Shown here: piece by piece, positions 6,511 to 12,501 of the stretch
Position numbering within the stretch: position 1 is the stretch's first letter
Layout of the letters: the number at the start of each line of letters is the position of its first letter
NCBI GenBank assembly: GCA_030591125.1
Contig: JAUVBP010000005.1
Coordinates: forward strand, 1 to 14,657
Length of the DNA: 14,657 nt
From: Candidatus Woesearchaeota archaeon
GTDB lineage: Archaea > Nanobdellota > Nanobdellia > Woesearchaeales > UBA11576
Reading direction: 5' to 3'
Program-made: the position numbers and the translations under genes
The notes under the pieces: model-generated
What the model saw: only the letters and a program-made list of their open reading frames with translations
Databases searched by the model: none
Told to the model about the DNA's origin: nothing

Positions 6511-7482
6511 ATGAGGAAAGCAATCCTGATGACATTCATTGTATTTATGCTGGTCTTTGCAGTTGGCTGTGACCAAGGTGAGCAGCAGCAGGGTGCTGTA
6601 GGTTCTAAATTCGTCGGAGGCAACGACGGATTGTCTATGAGCTTTGCACCTGGTTCGCTTCCTGATAAGGTGCTTGATAAGGATCAGCCTTTCGGTGTGA
6701 GCATAGTTGTGACAAACAAAGGGGATCATACCATAGATAATGGAGTTGATGCTACGGTAAAGATAACTGGTATCGATCCTGCTGATTTCGGTGTGAGCGC
6801 AGCAGACCTTGTTCAGGACAGCGTATCTCAGATCCGCGGAGCACAGAAGGATCTGGATGGGAACACGATACAAGGAGAGACTGTCAGCTATGATTTCCCT
6901 TCAAGCGGGGCGACATTGGCGCACCAGAAGAGTATTGCGGGTTCTGTGACATATAATGTCCGTGCTGACCTCTGCTACAAGTATGGTACTGTTGCAAATA
7001 CAAAGCTTTGCGTGCTTGAGGATATCCTCGGGACACAGGGTGGCGGAAGTAAGCTTTGCGCAATAAATGAAGATAAGCCTGTAGATAACTCAGGAGCTCC
7101 TGTCCAGGTGGCTTCATTGAGAGAGTCTGTATCTTCTGCTAACAAGGTCGCATTCGTGGTCAAGCTTAGGCACGTCGGATCAGGTACTGTTCACGAGCAG
7201 GGAAGTGAATGTAACAAAGACTTCCAGCAGAAGGACAAGGTCCATGTCAAGATTGATACAGGGATATCTGATGGACTTAGCTGTTCTGGATTACAGGACG
7301 GGACAGAGTCCGGATCAGTCTATGAAGGTGACGCACAGCTCTTGAACGGCGAGAGAGAGGTCAGGTGCACACAGACGATCAATAACCCTACAGACCTTGA
7401 GAAACTGGTTACTGTCGAGCTTTCATATGATTACAACCAGTACATCGAGAAGAAACTTGAGGTCCAGCACGTAGGCGGATAA
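6511..7482 (+). CDS. Lipoprotein paralogue 3 (six-cysteine beta-domain surface protein)
   Basis: This is a predicted lipoprotein of 323 residues with lipobox AVGC at 17-20 followed by an acidic, Gln-rich spacer. The family pattern is clear: DGLSMSFAPGSLPDKVL and VSIVVTNKGDHTIDNG in the N-terminal domain, CYKYGTVANTKLCV (Cys155, Cys167), Cys183, GAPVQV at 195-200, then Cys234, Cys258 and Cys286, and the final VELSYDYNQYIEKKLEV strand. It differs from paralogues 1 and 2 in a longer loop between the last two cysteines (27 rather than 16 residues). A strong GGAGG (6497-6501) lies nine bases before ATG 6511. It is the last gene of the plus-strand block and is followed by a T-rich terminator. The function is unknown; the shared architecture suggests the three lipoproteins form or bind one surface structure. 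Confidence 0.87.
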   Translation: MRKAILMTFIVFMLVFAVGCDQGEQQQGAVGSKFVGGNDGLSMSFAPGSLPDKVLDKDQPFGVSIVVTNKGDHTIDNGVDATVKITGIDPADFGVSAADLVQDSVSQIRGAQKDLDGNTIQGETVSYDFPSSGATLAHQKSIAGSVTYNVRADLCYKYGTVANTKLCVLEDILGTQGGGSKLCAINEDKPVDNSGAPVQVASLRESVSSANKVAFVVKLRHVGSGTVHEQGSECNKDFQQKDKVHVKIDTGISDGLSCSGLQDGTESGSVYEGDAQLLNGEREVRCTQTINNPTDLEKLVTVELSYDYNQYIEKKLEVQHVGG

Positions 7483-7487
7483 ATAAT

Positions 7488-7526
7488 TTATAATTTTTTA
7501 CTTTTTATTTCTCTTTATTCTTTTTG
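7488..7526 (+). terminator. T-rich archaeal-type terminator after the lipoprotein block
   Basis: Starting five bases after the stop codon of the last lipoprotein gene, several T-runs follow one another (ATTTTTTAC, TTTTTATTTCTC, TTTATTCTTTTTG). Archaeal RNA polymerase ends transcription at such U-tracts without needing a hairpin. This closes the plus-strand block before the convergent genes. Confidence 0.65.
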
Positions 7527-7551
7527 TTAAACTTACCTCTCTGATTGTAGC

Positions 7552-7668
7552 TTTAGTTCCAGCACCCCTGCTTAGCGAGCTCACAGATTCTAAAGCAGAC
7601 ACTATCGCAGTTCAGTCGAAATGTGACGCTTATAGGCGCGTAGCGAGCGCAGTGGTGCTGAAACAGAA
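7552..7668. ncRNA. Candidate structured RNA or large imperfect inverted repeat between convergent genes
   Basis: An outer stem pairs 7552-7570 (TTTAGTTCCAGCACCCCTG) with 7650-7668 (CAGTGGTGCTGAAACAGAA), with four or so mismatches in 19 positions. Inside, AGC-TCACA (7578-7585) pairs with TGTGA-C-GCT (7622-7630, one bulged C), and GCGC (7636-7639) can pair with GCGC (7647-7650). The octamer TAGCGAGC occurs twice (7573-7580 and 7641-7648). The region between two convergent genes is otherwise empty (7483-7691), contains no sensible reading frame, and is richer in G/C than its surroundings. It does not match the layout of tRNA, 5S, SRP or RNase P RNA as far as I can see. Strand is undecided: a TATA-like TTTATAAT at 7490 would suit the plus strand. 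A bidirectional transcription block is the main alternative. Confidence 0.3.
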
Positions 7669-7691
7669 TTAAGTCAGATATCTTTATGTTT

Positions 7692-8870
7692 TTATTGGAT
7701 GTTCAGCTTCACAAAAGCCTTATCGACATCACTTTTAGAATACCCTGAGCTGTGCAACGAATGGCGTATAGAATCATGATTGTCTCCGTGGTCAAGTGCC
7801 AACTCCACCAATGGCAGGATCTCATCAACTCTTGATGGTGTATTTTCATCCTCTACTTCAGGAGGTTCTGGGACTTCTGCCATGCTGAATGCAGCATCAC
7901 TGTCGCTTATAGCAGATTGCGGTTCTTCTTCAGGCATGCCTAGATTCAAGTCCTCTGGAGGTAAGTCATCATCACCTGGCGGAGGTGGTATTGTTGAGAA
8001 TTGTGATGTGTCTGGTTTTGTGAGTATGAGATCTTTCATCTTCTTGTTGAATTCAGTTATCATGTCTGTCTCTTTCTTGAATTTCTCGTTCATGGCAAGT
8101 TTGTACTGGTCTCGTTCTGCCCGTAGAGCGGATATTGTCGTGTTCAGGGTGGCGACTTTCTTTGCATGGTGCCTTATGACCCACGATTTCTTCTCCTCTT
8201 CTGCATTACGTAATCCATCGACAGCAGTAAGATACTCCTGTTTCTGCTTTTCGAGAAGTGCATCTTTGTTGGCGACCGATTCTTCTGCCTGCTGTGTGGT
8301 CTCTTTGTTACGCATGAGCTCATAGAGGAGCTTCTGGTTCTGATCATTTGTCGAGAATACTCTGCCTTCGATGGCCTTTATCTTGTTGTCAAGCGAGAAT
8401 ATCTGTTTCTTGTACTCTTCTGTCTCCTTGTCCATGACCTTGTTCTGAGCTTCGAGGTCATTCATCCGCAATGTGTTTGTATTGAGCTTGTCTTTGAGAA
8501 CCTTGATGAGTGTGTCTTTCTCTGTCACCTGTTTTTTCAGGGCATCATTATATTGGCTCATGGATTCGAACTGCTTCTTGTTGTCTACAAGGTCCTTGAG
8601 CAGCTCAATCTTCTTCTCCTGCTCATCGACTCTCTGTTTCAGCTGGGCAGGTGTGTCTGGTTCCTTGACAATCTCTTCTCCGATAGGCTTGAAATCATCT
8701 ATGAGTTCGCTTATCAGGTGTCTTTTCTCGTCAAGTTCGGTCTGTAGGCTCTGGAGAGCATCTTTTGCATCAGATTCGAATTTTGGATCCGGCACTTTCA
8801 GCGGACTTTCTTTAGAAACAGTAGTTCTAGCTCTCTTCTCGACAGGGTTGATAGTGTCTTGTTCTGCCAT
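7692..8870 (-). CDS. Long coiled-coil protein with acidic Pro-rich linker and small C-terminal helical domain
   Basis: This 392-residue soluble protein is not assignable to a named family. Residues 30-285 are strongly charged and heptad-rich with no membrane segment, so a long coiled coil is expected. Residues 293-346 form an acidic, proline-rich linker (IPPPPGDDDLPPEDLNLGMP). The last 45 residues make a compact helical unit, RVDEILPLVELALDHGD then DSIRHSLHSSGYSKSDVDKAF. It resembles the small 'GYS..x..A' helical modules found at the ends of archaeal and bacterial proteins. ATG 8870 is preceded by AGAGGG; an in-frame ATG at 8990 would overlap the end of rfcS and has no such site. The gene starts 58 bases after the rfcS stop on the same strand, so the two are probably co-transcribed. 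A structural or scaffold role, perhaps at the replication machinery or in cell organisation, is only inference from position and shape. Confidence 0.8.
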   Translation of the reverse strand: MAEQDTINPVEKRARTTVSKESPLKVPDPKFESDAKDALQSLQTELDEKRHLISELIDDFKPIGEEIVKEPDTPAQLKQRVDEQEKKIELLKDLVDNKKQFESMSQYNDALKKQVTEKDTLIKVLKDKLNTNTLRMNDLEAQNKVMDKETEEYKKQIFSLDNKIKAIEGRVFSTNDQNQKLLYELMRNKETTQQAEESVANKDALLEKQKQEYLTAVDGLRNAEEEKKSWVIRHHAKKVATLNTTISALRAERDQYKLAMNEKFKKETDMITEFNKKMKDLILTKPDTSQFSTIPPPPGDDDLPPEDLNLGMPEEEPQSAISDSDAAFSMAEVPEPPEVEDENTPSRVDEILPLVELALDHGDNHDSIRHSLHSSGYSKSDVDKAFVKLNIQ

Positions 8871-8886
8871 GTTCCCTCTTTTTTTT

Positions 8887-8902
8887 ACGCGCAGAAGCGC
8901 GT
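8887..8902 (-). promoter_or_regulatory. Intercistronic hairpin before the coiled-coil gene
   Basis: On the minus strand ACGCGC, a TTCT loop and GCGCGT form a perfect six-pair GC-rich hairpin followed by eight A residues, GAGGG and the start codon at 8870. It lies between rfcS and the coiled-coil gene. No TATA box is seen at the usual distance, so it probably acts in the RNA, for instance as a processing site or translation control. Its outer pairs and A-tract resemble the element at 2167-2196. Confidence 0.45.
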
Positions 8903-8928
8903 ATGTACTGATGTGGATCCGCTTTATC

Positions 8929-9888
8929 TCAAGATTCGGACCCGGTAAGTGCCACATGGGCCAGGAATGCTTCGAGCTGTATGAACTCATCGCTCCCTTC
9001 GGTCATCCTGAACTCTGTCTCTCCGCATTTTTCGACTAGAGACATCTTTTTCCTTCCTTCTAGTTCAAGATTATATATCTCTTTCTGTGTCTGTCTGATC
9101 ACATCAAGGCCCGATAGGCCATAGTTCAGCATCACATCGAGCAGTTTCTCTCTTGATTTGATGAATTCATTCTTCAATGCGAGCTCAAGAACATCTTTTA
9201 TCTCTTTAGGCCTTGCTACAGAAGCGAGAGAGTATATCACTTCTTCAGTGATGTCTTTGCTTATCACTGCCGCGCTCTGCAGTATGTTCTCTACCCTTCT
9301 GCAATCTCCTTCTGATATGGTGTATAATGCGGTTATTGCAGGATCATCGATCTTGAGTCCCTCGTTGGATGATATCTTCTTGATCAGTTTGGTGATATCT
9401 TCCTGTGGAAGCGGCCTGAACCTGAAGATTGCGCATCTTGACTGGATAGGGTCTATGATTTTGCTGCTGTAGTTTGCTGATAGTATGAACCTGCATGTCT
9501 GAGTGTAGTTCTCCATTGTCCTTCTGAGAGCTTGCTGTGCCTCTCTTGTCAGTGCATCACACTCATCAAGGTATATTATCTTGAATGGGACGTCACCTAT
9601 GGCCCTGGTCCTTGCGAAGTCTTTGACCTTGTTCCTTATGATATCTATTCCTCTTTCATCCGAAGCATTGAGCTCTAAGAAATTGTTGTGCCATGAATCT
9701 TTGAACATCTGTTTTGCTATTACCAGTGAAAGAGATGTCTTTCCGACACCTGCAGGACCTGAGAATAGGAGGTGTGGCAGGTTCTTTCCTTTCACAAATG
9801 CCTCCACTCTCTTGACTATCTCATCCTGTCCTAGGACGTCGCTGAACTCATTTGGGCGGTATTTTTCTGTCCAGATAGTGTGTTCCAT
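8929..9888 (-). CDS. rfcS: Replication factor C small subunit (clamp loader ATPase)
   Basis: RfcS forms most of the archaeal clamp-loader pentamer, which uses ATP to open the PCNA ring and place it on primed DNA. At 319 residues the protein is full length for the family and has no intein. It starts with WTEKYRP (6-12), the RFC box typical of clamp loaders. Walker A is GPAGVGKT (44-51) and Walker B ends in DECD (108-111). Sensor 1 is LSANYS (136-141), and the SRC motif (150-152) supplies the arginine finger acting on the neighbouring subunit. The C-terminal third is the helical collar domain. TATA-like CATTTATATC (9923-9914) is about 30 bases upstream and no ribosome binding site is present, so the mRNA is probably leaderless or nearly so. 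The large-subunit gene rfcL is not next to it; a coiled-coil gene follows instead. Confidence 0.96.
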   Translation of the reverse strand: MEHTIWTEKYRPNEFSDVLGQDEIVKRVEAFVKGKNLPHLLFSGPAGVGKTSLSLVIAKQMFKDSWHNNFLELNASDERGIDIIRNKVKDFARTRAIGDVPFKIIYLDECDALTREAQQALRRTMENYTQTCRFILSANYSSKIIDPIQSRCAIFRFRPLPQEDITKLIKKISSNEGLKIDDPAITALYTISEGDCRRVENILQSAAVISKDITEEVIYSLASVARPKEIKDVLELALKNEFIKSREKLLDVMLNYGLSGLDVIRQTQKEIYNLELEGRKKMSLVEKCGETEFRMTEGSDEFIQLEAFLAHVALTGSES

Positions 9889-9913
9889 GCTGGTTTTGAT
9901 TAAACCCAGAGAA

Positions 9914-9923
9914 GATATAAATG
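9914..9923 (-). promoter_or_regulatory. TATA box of rfcS
   Basis: The minus-strand sequence CATTTATATC is centred about 30 bases before the rfcS ATG at 9888, with purine-rich AAAAGAGAAA just upstream as a BRE-like element. This spacing predicts transcription starting within a few bases of the start codon. Confidence 0.65.
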
Positions 9924-9980
9924 TTTCTCTTTTAAAAAGGAGGGTAGAACTCGTGGATAATTTATAATTATAAAATGATT

Positions 9981-10244
9981 TTAGACAATGTCTTCTTCAG
10001 CGATGACCATGAAATCTCCGATAGCCATAAGGGCACTGAATGGTATGAGTATGTTGCCTGCCTTGTCTTTCTCAAGCTCTAGCTTCTCGCTGTACGGTGT
10101 TGGATTGACCAGTACCATATGTATGAGCTCTCCTGACTTGACTTCAAATACTATGTCTCCTACCTCTCCGAATTTCTTTCCTGTCTTGGATACGACTGTC
10201 TTCCCGATCAGTTCCCTTGCGAATCGTTTCTCTTCTTCTGCCAT
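9981..10244 (-). CDS. Small PRC-barrel domain protein
   Basis: This 87-residue cytoplasmic protein is made almost wholly of one PRC-barrel. The visible pattern is FARELIGKTVVSKTGKKFG, then EVGDIVFEVKSGELIHMVLV, and a final strand block ending in IPFSALMAIGDFMVIAEED. PRC-barrel proteins of this size are common in archaea. The fold occurs in RimM and photosynthetic reaction-centre H subunits, where it binds RNA-protein or protein partners, but the role of the free-standing archaeal form is not settled. GAGGT at 10255-10251 lies six bases upstream of ATG 10244 and fixes the start. It is followed on the same strand, after 92 bases and a separate promoter, by rfcS. It is therefore probably its own transcription unit. 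Confidence 0.85.
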   Translation of the reverse strand: MAEEEKRFARELIGKTVVSKTGKKFGEVGDIVFEVKSGELIHMVLVNPTPYSEKLELEKDKAGNILIPFSALMAIGDFMVIAEEDIV

Positions 10245-10325
10245 GTTAGCACCTCTTCTGGGAGTTTTTAAGCATGATAATTATAGTCTATGACTTACTC
10301 TACAGTAAAAATTACAGACTCATTC

Positions 10326-10336
10326 AATATATAAAT
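10326..10336 (-). promoter_or_regulatory. Possible TATA box of the PRC-barrel gene
   Basis: On the minus strand AAAAAGATTTATATATTG has a purine-rich BRE-like part followed by TTTATATAT. It would give a leader of roughly 55-60 bases. A nearer candidate, CTATAATTATC (10286-10276), would give a leader of about ten bases, which is rather short for the ribosome binding site at 10255-10251. The 181-base gap 10245-10425 shows no gene. Confidence 0.4.
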
Positions 10337-10425
10337 CTTTTTGTTTTCCTCTTTCCGTATTCCTGCTGTAATTGCCATTCTCAGCCGCTTTACGCACTAT
10401 ACTTCTCAGGTTTTAAATTCCTTTA

Positions 10426-11277
10426 TTAAGGGTTGTCCATGAGTTTTTCCACTTCTGTCCGGATGAATCCCGTATCATAGCAGTCTTGGTTGAATTCGCA
10501 CATATCACATTTTTTATTGTCTTTGATGTGTGCAGGAGGTTCTGTGGATCCTGCTATATCTTTTGATTTTTCTATGAGTTTCTTCATCTCAAGCTCCATG
10601 AATGGGTTGAATATTATTTTTCGGGGAGGGTATTCATTGAGGTATCTGACAAATCCGTGATCAGCAACGTTTTCATATTCCTCTTTCATGAGCAGGGAGT
10701 ATGCAACAAGCTGGAGCTTGTGGTTTGGCCATGCACCTTCTCTCGGTGATGCTCCTGACTTTATCTCGACAGGCACTGTTTTTTCCTTGTATAGCTCAAT
10801 CCTGTCTACGATGCCTCTCACTCCCAGGCTCTCTGACTCAATCCTTTTTTCAGGGAGTATCTTGGGTGTCACCAGATTCCATAGCTCAGCGCCGAACACT
10901 TGATCTGATCCGATGAGTGCCAGGGTATTCTTTGCCCTGTCGGCTGCTTCCTGCTCGACTGCAATCTTTACGCTATCCAGTATTTCTTCTGGTCTCAGGT
11001 TGAACTTGCCCAGTCGTTCCTCTTGCGATAATATGGCTTGCTTTGCAGCGTCGACATAAGCTAACCTATACTCATTTTCTATTGTTTCCTTGTCAGTATC
11101 TGCGCGTATCGCTTGCACAAGCTCTTTCTCGCAATCTGCAGTCTCCTCAAAGACCTTATGGATGACCGATCCTCTCACCATCACTGCTTTCTCTGGAACT
11201 TTCCATTTCAGCACTTTGGTCAGGAAAAGTTTCCTTGGGCAGAATTCACAGGTCATGATGTCTGTTACTGATAACAT
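10426..11277 (-). CDS. Cas4/RecB-like PD-(D/E)XK nuclease with Fe-S cysteine motif
   Basis: This protein belongs to the Cas4/Dna2/AddB-type nucleases, which cut single-stranded DNA with metal ions and carry a 4Fe-4S cluster. The 283 residues show the expected order. Cys10 and Cys13 are in TCEFCPRKLFL and GSVIHKVFEE contains His40. GIVDRIEL contributes metal-binding Asp158, VPVEIKSG gives Glu171 and Lys173, and LQLVAYSLLM supplies Gln189 and Tyr193. CDMCEFNQDC holds Cys257, Cys260 and Cys266. One of the two early cysteines plus the last three would hold the cluster. It is somewhat longer than most CRISPR Cas4 proteins (about 200 residues), with an insertion around 50-125, and no cas1, cas2 or repeat array is in the window. 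It is best read as a stand-alone Cas4-like repair or DNA-processing nuclease. ATG 11277 sits about 26 bases from its TATA box, so the transcript is leaderless. It is divergent from tyrS. Confidence 0.88.
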   Translation of the reverse strand: MLSVTDIMTCEFCPRKLFLTKVLKWKVPEKAVMVRGSVIHKVFEETADCEKELVQAIRADTDKETIENEYRLAYVDAAKQAILSQEERLGKFNLRPEEILDSVKIAVEQEAADRAKNTLALIGSDQVFGAELWNLVTPKILPEKRIESESLGVRGIVDRIELYKEKTVPVEIKSGASPREGAWPNHKLQLVAYSLLMKEEYENVADHGFVRYLNEYPPRKIIFNPFMELEMKKLIEKSKDIAGSTEPPAHIKDNKKCDMCEFNQDCYDTGFIRTEVEKLMDNP

Positions 11278-11297
11278 GCAGTATGAAAAGCGCTCCG

Positions 11298-11310
11298 GAT
11301 ATAAAAATAT
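11298..11310 (-). promoter_or_regulatory. TATA box of the Cas4-like gene
   Basis: The minus-strand sequence ATATTTTTATATC is centred about 26 bases before ATG 11277. That is the distance expected when transcription starts at the start codon, and no ribosome binding site is present. Both facts support a leaderless mRNA and the chosen start. Confidence 0.65.
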
Positions 11311-11359
11311 GGCTGATGTTTTTTTCGATTATGCTGGATTATGGCCTAAGAGGGTAAAC

Positions 11360-11367
11360 TTTAAATA
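11360..11367 (+). promoter_or_regulatory. TATA box of tyrS
   Basis: TTTAAATA is centred about 26 bases before ATG 11390, with AGGGTAAAC before it. This predicts a leaderless tyrS transcript. It argues against the longer in-frame starts upstream (for example ATG 11309), which would place the TATA box inside the coding region. Confidence 0.65.
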
Positions 11368-11389
11368 CGGACTGCCCTCCAATCATGTC

Positions 11390-12469
11390 ATGGATGTCGA
11401 AGAGAGACTCAACCTTATCCGGGAAGTGGGCGAGGAGATAATCGGTGAAGATGAGCTCCGTAAGATGCTTTCAGACCCTGACTATAAGCCGATCGCTTAC
11501 GATGGCTTCGAACCATCAGGCCAGATACACATAGCTCAAGGCATATTGCGCGCCATCAACGTCAATAAGATGACCAGGGCAGGAGTGCATTTCAAGTTCT
11601 GGGTTGCGGACTGGTTCGCCCTCATGAACAACAAGATGGGCGGAGATCTTGAGAAGATAAAGGTTGTAGGAGAGTATTTCATCGAGGTCTGGAAAGCTTG
11701 TGGCATGGACATGGAGAATGTTGAGTTCCTCTGGGCAAGCGATGTCATGGATGATACTGGATACTGGCTTAAGGTGATCAACATAGGAAGGATAAACACT
11801 GTCGCCCGCATTACCCGTTGTGCCCAGATAATGGGCAGGAGCGAGAGCGAGAACCTTTCTGCAGCACAGATATTCTATCCTTGCATGCAGTGCGCGGATA
11901 TATTCCATCTGAACGCTGACATGACCCAGTTAGGCATGGACCAGCGTAAGGTGAATGTCCTTGCACGCGAGGTAGCCCCTAAGATGGGCTTCAAGAAGCC
12001 TGTTGTGGTCTCACATCATATGTTGATGGGTCTTGGCGAGCCTCCTAAATCAGACCTTACAGGTGCTGATGCTGCTATTGCCAAGAAGATGTCAAAGTCT
12101 AATCCTGATTCTGCGATATTCATGACCGACACTGTCGAAGATGTAGGCCGTAAGATAAAGAAGGCGTTCTGTCCTGAAAAGATAACTGAAGATAACCCTA
12201 TAATCGATTACTGTAAACATATAATATTCGAGAAATATCCTATAATTGAGATAAAGCGTCCTGAGAAGTATGGGGGCAATATGGACATCCATGGTTATGA
12301 TGACCTTATCAGCAGGTTCACCTCTGGAGAGCTCCACCCTATGGACCTTAAGCAGGCTGTCGCAGGATATATCAATGAGCTTCTTGAGCCTGTACGGAAG
12401 CATTTCCAGGAGAATGCGCATGCAAAGGCTTTGTTTGAAAGAGTTCAGGGTTTTCAGGCAGATAGATGA
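11390..12469 (+). CDS. tyrS: Tyrosyl-tRNA synthetase, archaeal/eukaryotic type
   Basis: This class I synthetase charges tRNA-Tyr with tyrosine in the cytoplasm. The chosen start gives 359 residues. The HIGH-type signature is HIAQG (47-51) after YDGFEPSG, and the KMSKS loop is exact at 233-237. VADWFALMNNKMGGDLEKI (72-90) and IFYPCMQCADIF (161-172) line the catalytic fold. LGMDQRKVNVLARE (181-194) is a family hallmark, and KRPEKYGG with HPMDLKQAVA lies in the anticodon-binding part. From memory, the wording of these blocks is closer to the TyrRS of plants and some protists than to that of Methanocaldococcus, which lacks the VADWFALMNNKMGG and YPCMQCADIF strings. There is an insertion (GEPPKSDLTGADAAIA) just before KMSKS. 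ATG 11390 is chosen from the TATA spacing and from the family N-terminus; upstream in-frame ATGs would add unrelated residues. The gene converges on the M16 peptidase gene with 32 bases between stops. Confidence 0.95.
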   Translation: MDVEERLNLIREVGEEIIGEDELRKMLSDPDYKPIAYDGFEPSGQIHIAQGILRAINVNKMTRAGVHFKFWVADWFALMNNKMGGDLEKIKVVGEYFIEVWKACGMDMENVEFLWASDVMDDTGYWLKVINIGRINTVARITRCAQIMGRSESENLSAAQIFYPCMQCADIFHLNADMTQLGMDQRKVNVLAREVAPKMGFKKPVVVSHHMLMGLGEPPKSDLTGADAAIAKKMSKSNPDSAIFMTDTVEDVGRKIKKAFCPEKITEDNPIIDYCKHIIFEKYPIIEIKRPEKYGGNMDIHGYDDLISRFTSGELHPMDLKQAVAGYINELLEPVRKHFQENAHAKALFERVQGFQADR

Positions 12470-12501
12470 TGATCAGTCGACAGGATTAAGTCGCAGACTT
12501 C

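Noticed and set aside
7552..7668. A tRNA, SRP RNA or 5S rRNA gene in the convergent gap
   Set aside because: No cloverleaf with a proper T-arm, no SRP helix-8 motif and no 5S layout could be fitted; only a generic folded element is supported.
8871..8990. Start of the coiled-coil gene at 8990
   Set aside because: It would overlap the end of rfcS by 62 bases and run through the hairpin; the ATG at 8870 has AGAGGG before it.
8929..9888. Intein in rfcS
   Set aside because: Archaeal rfcS genes often carry inteins, but here the Walker A region and the rest of the frame are continuous at normal length.
10310..10373. Inverted repeat AATTACAG...CTGTAATT around the PRC-barrel TATA region
   Set aside because: The eight-base arms are 48 bases apart and AT-rich; this is expected by chance in such sequence.
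10245..11277. CRISPR-Cas locus suggested by the Cas4-like nuclease
   Set aside because: No repeat-spacer pattern and no other cas gene is present anywhere in the window.
11090..11389. N-terminal extension of tyrS by up to 100 codons
   Set aside because: It would overlap the divergent nuclease gene, put the tyrS TATA box inside the coding region, and add residues unlike any TyrRS N-terminus.
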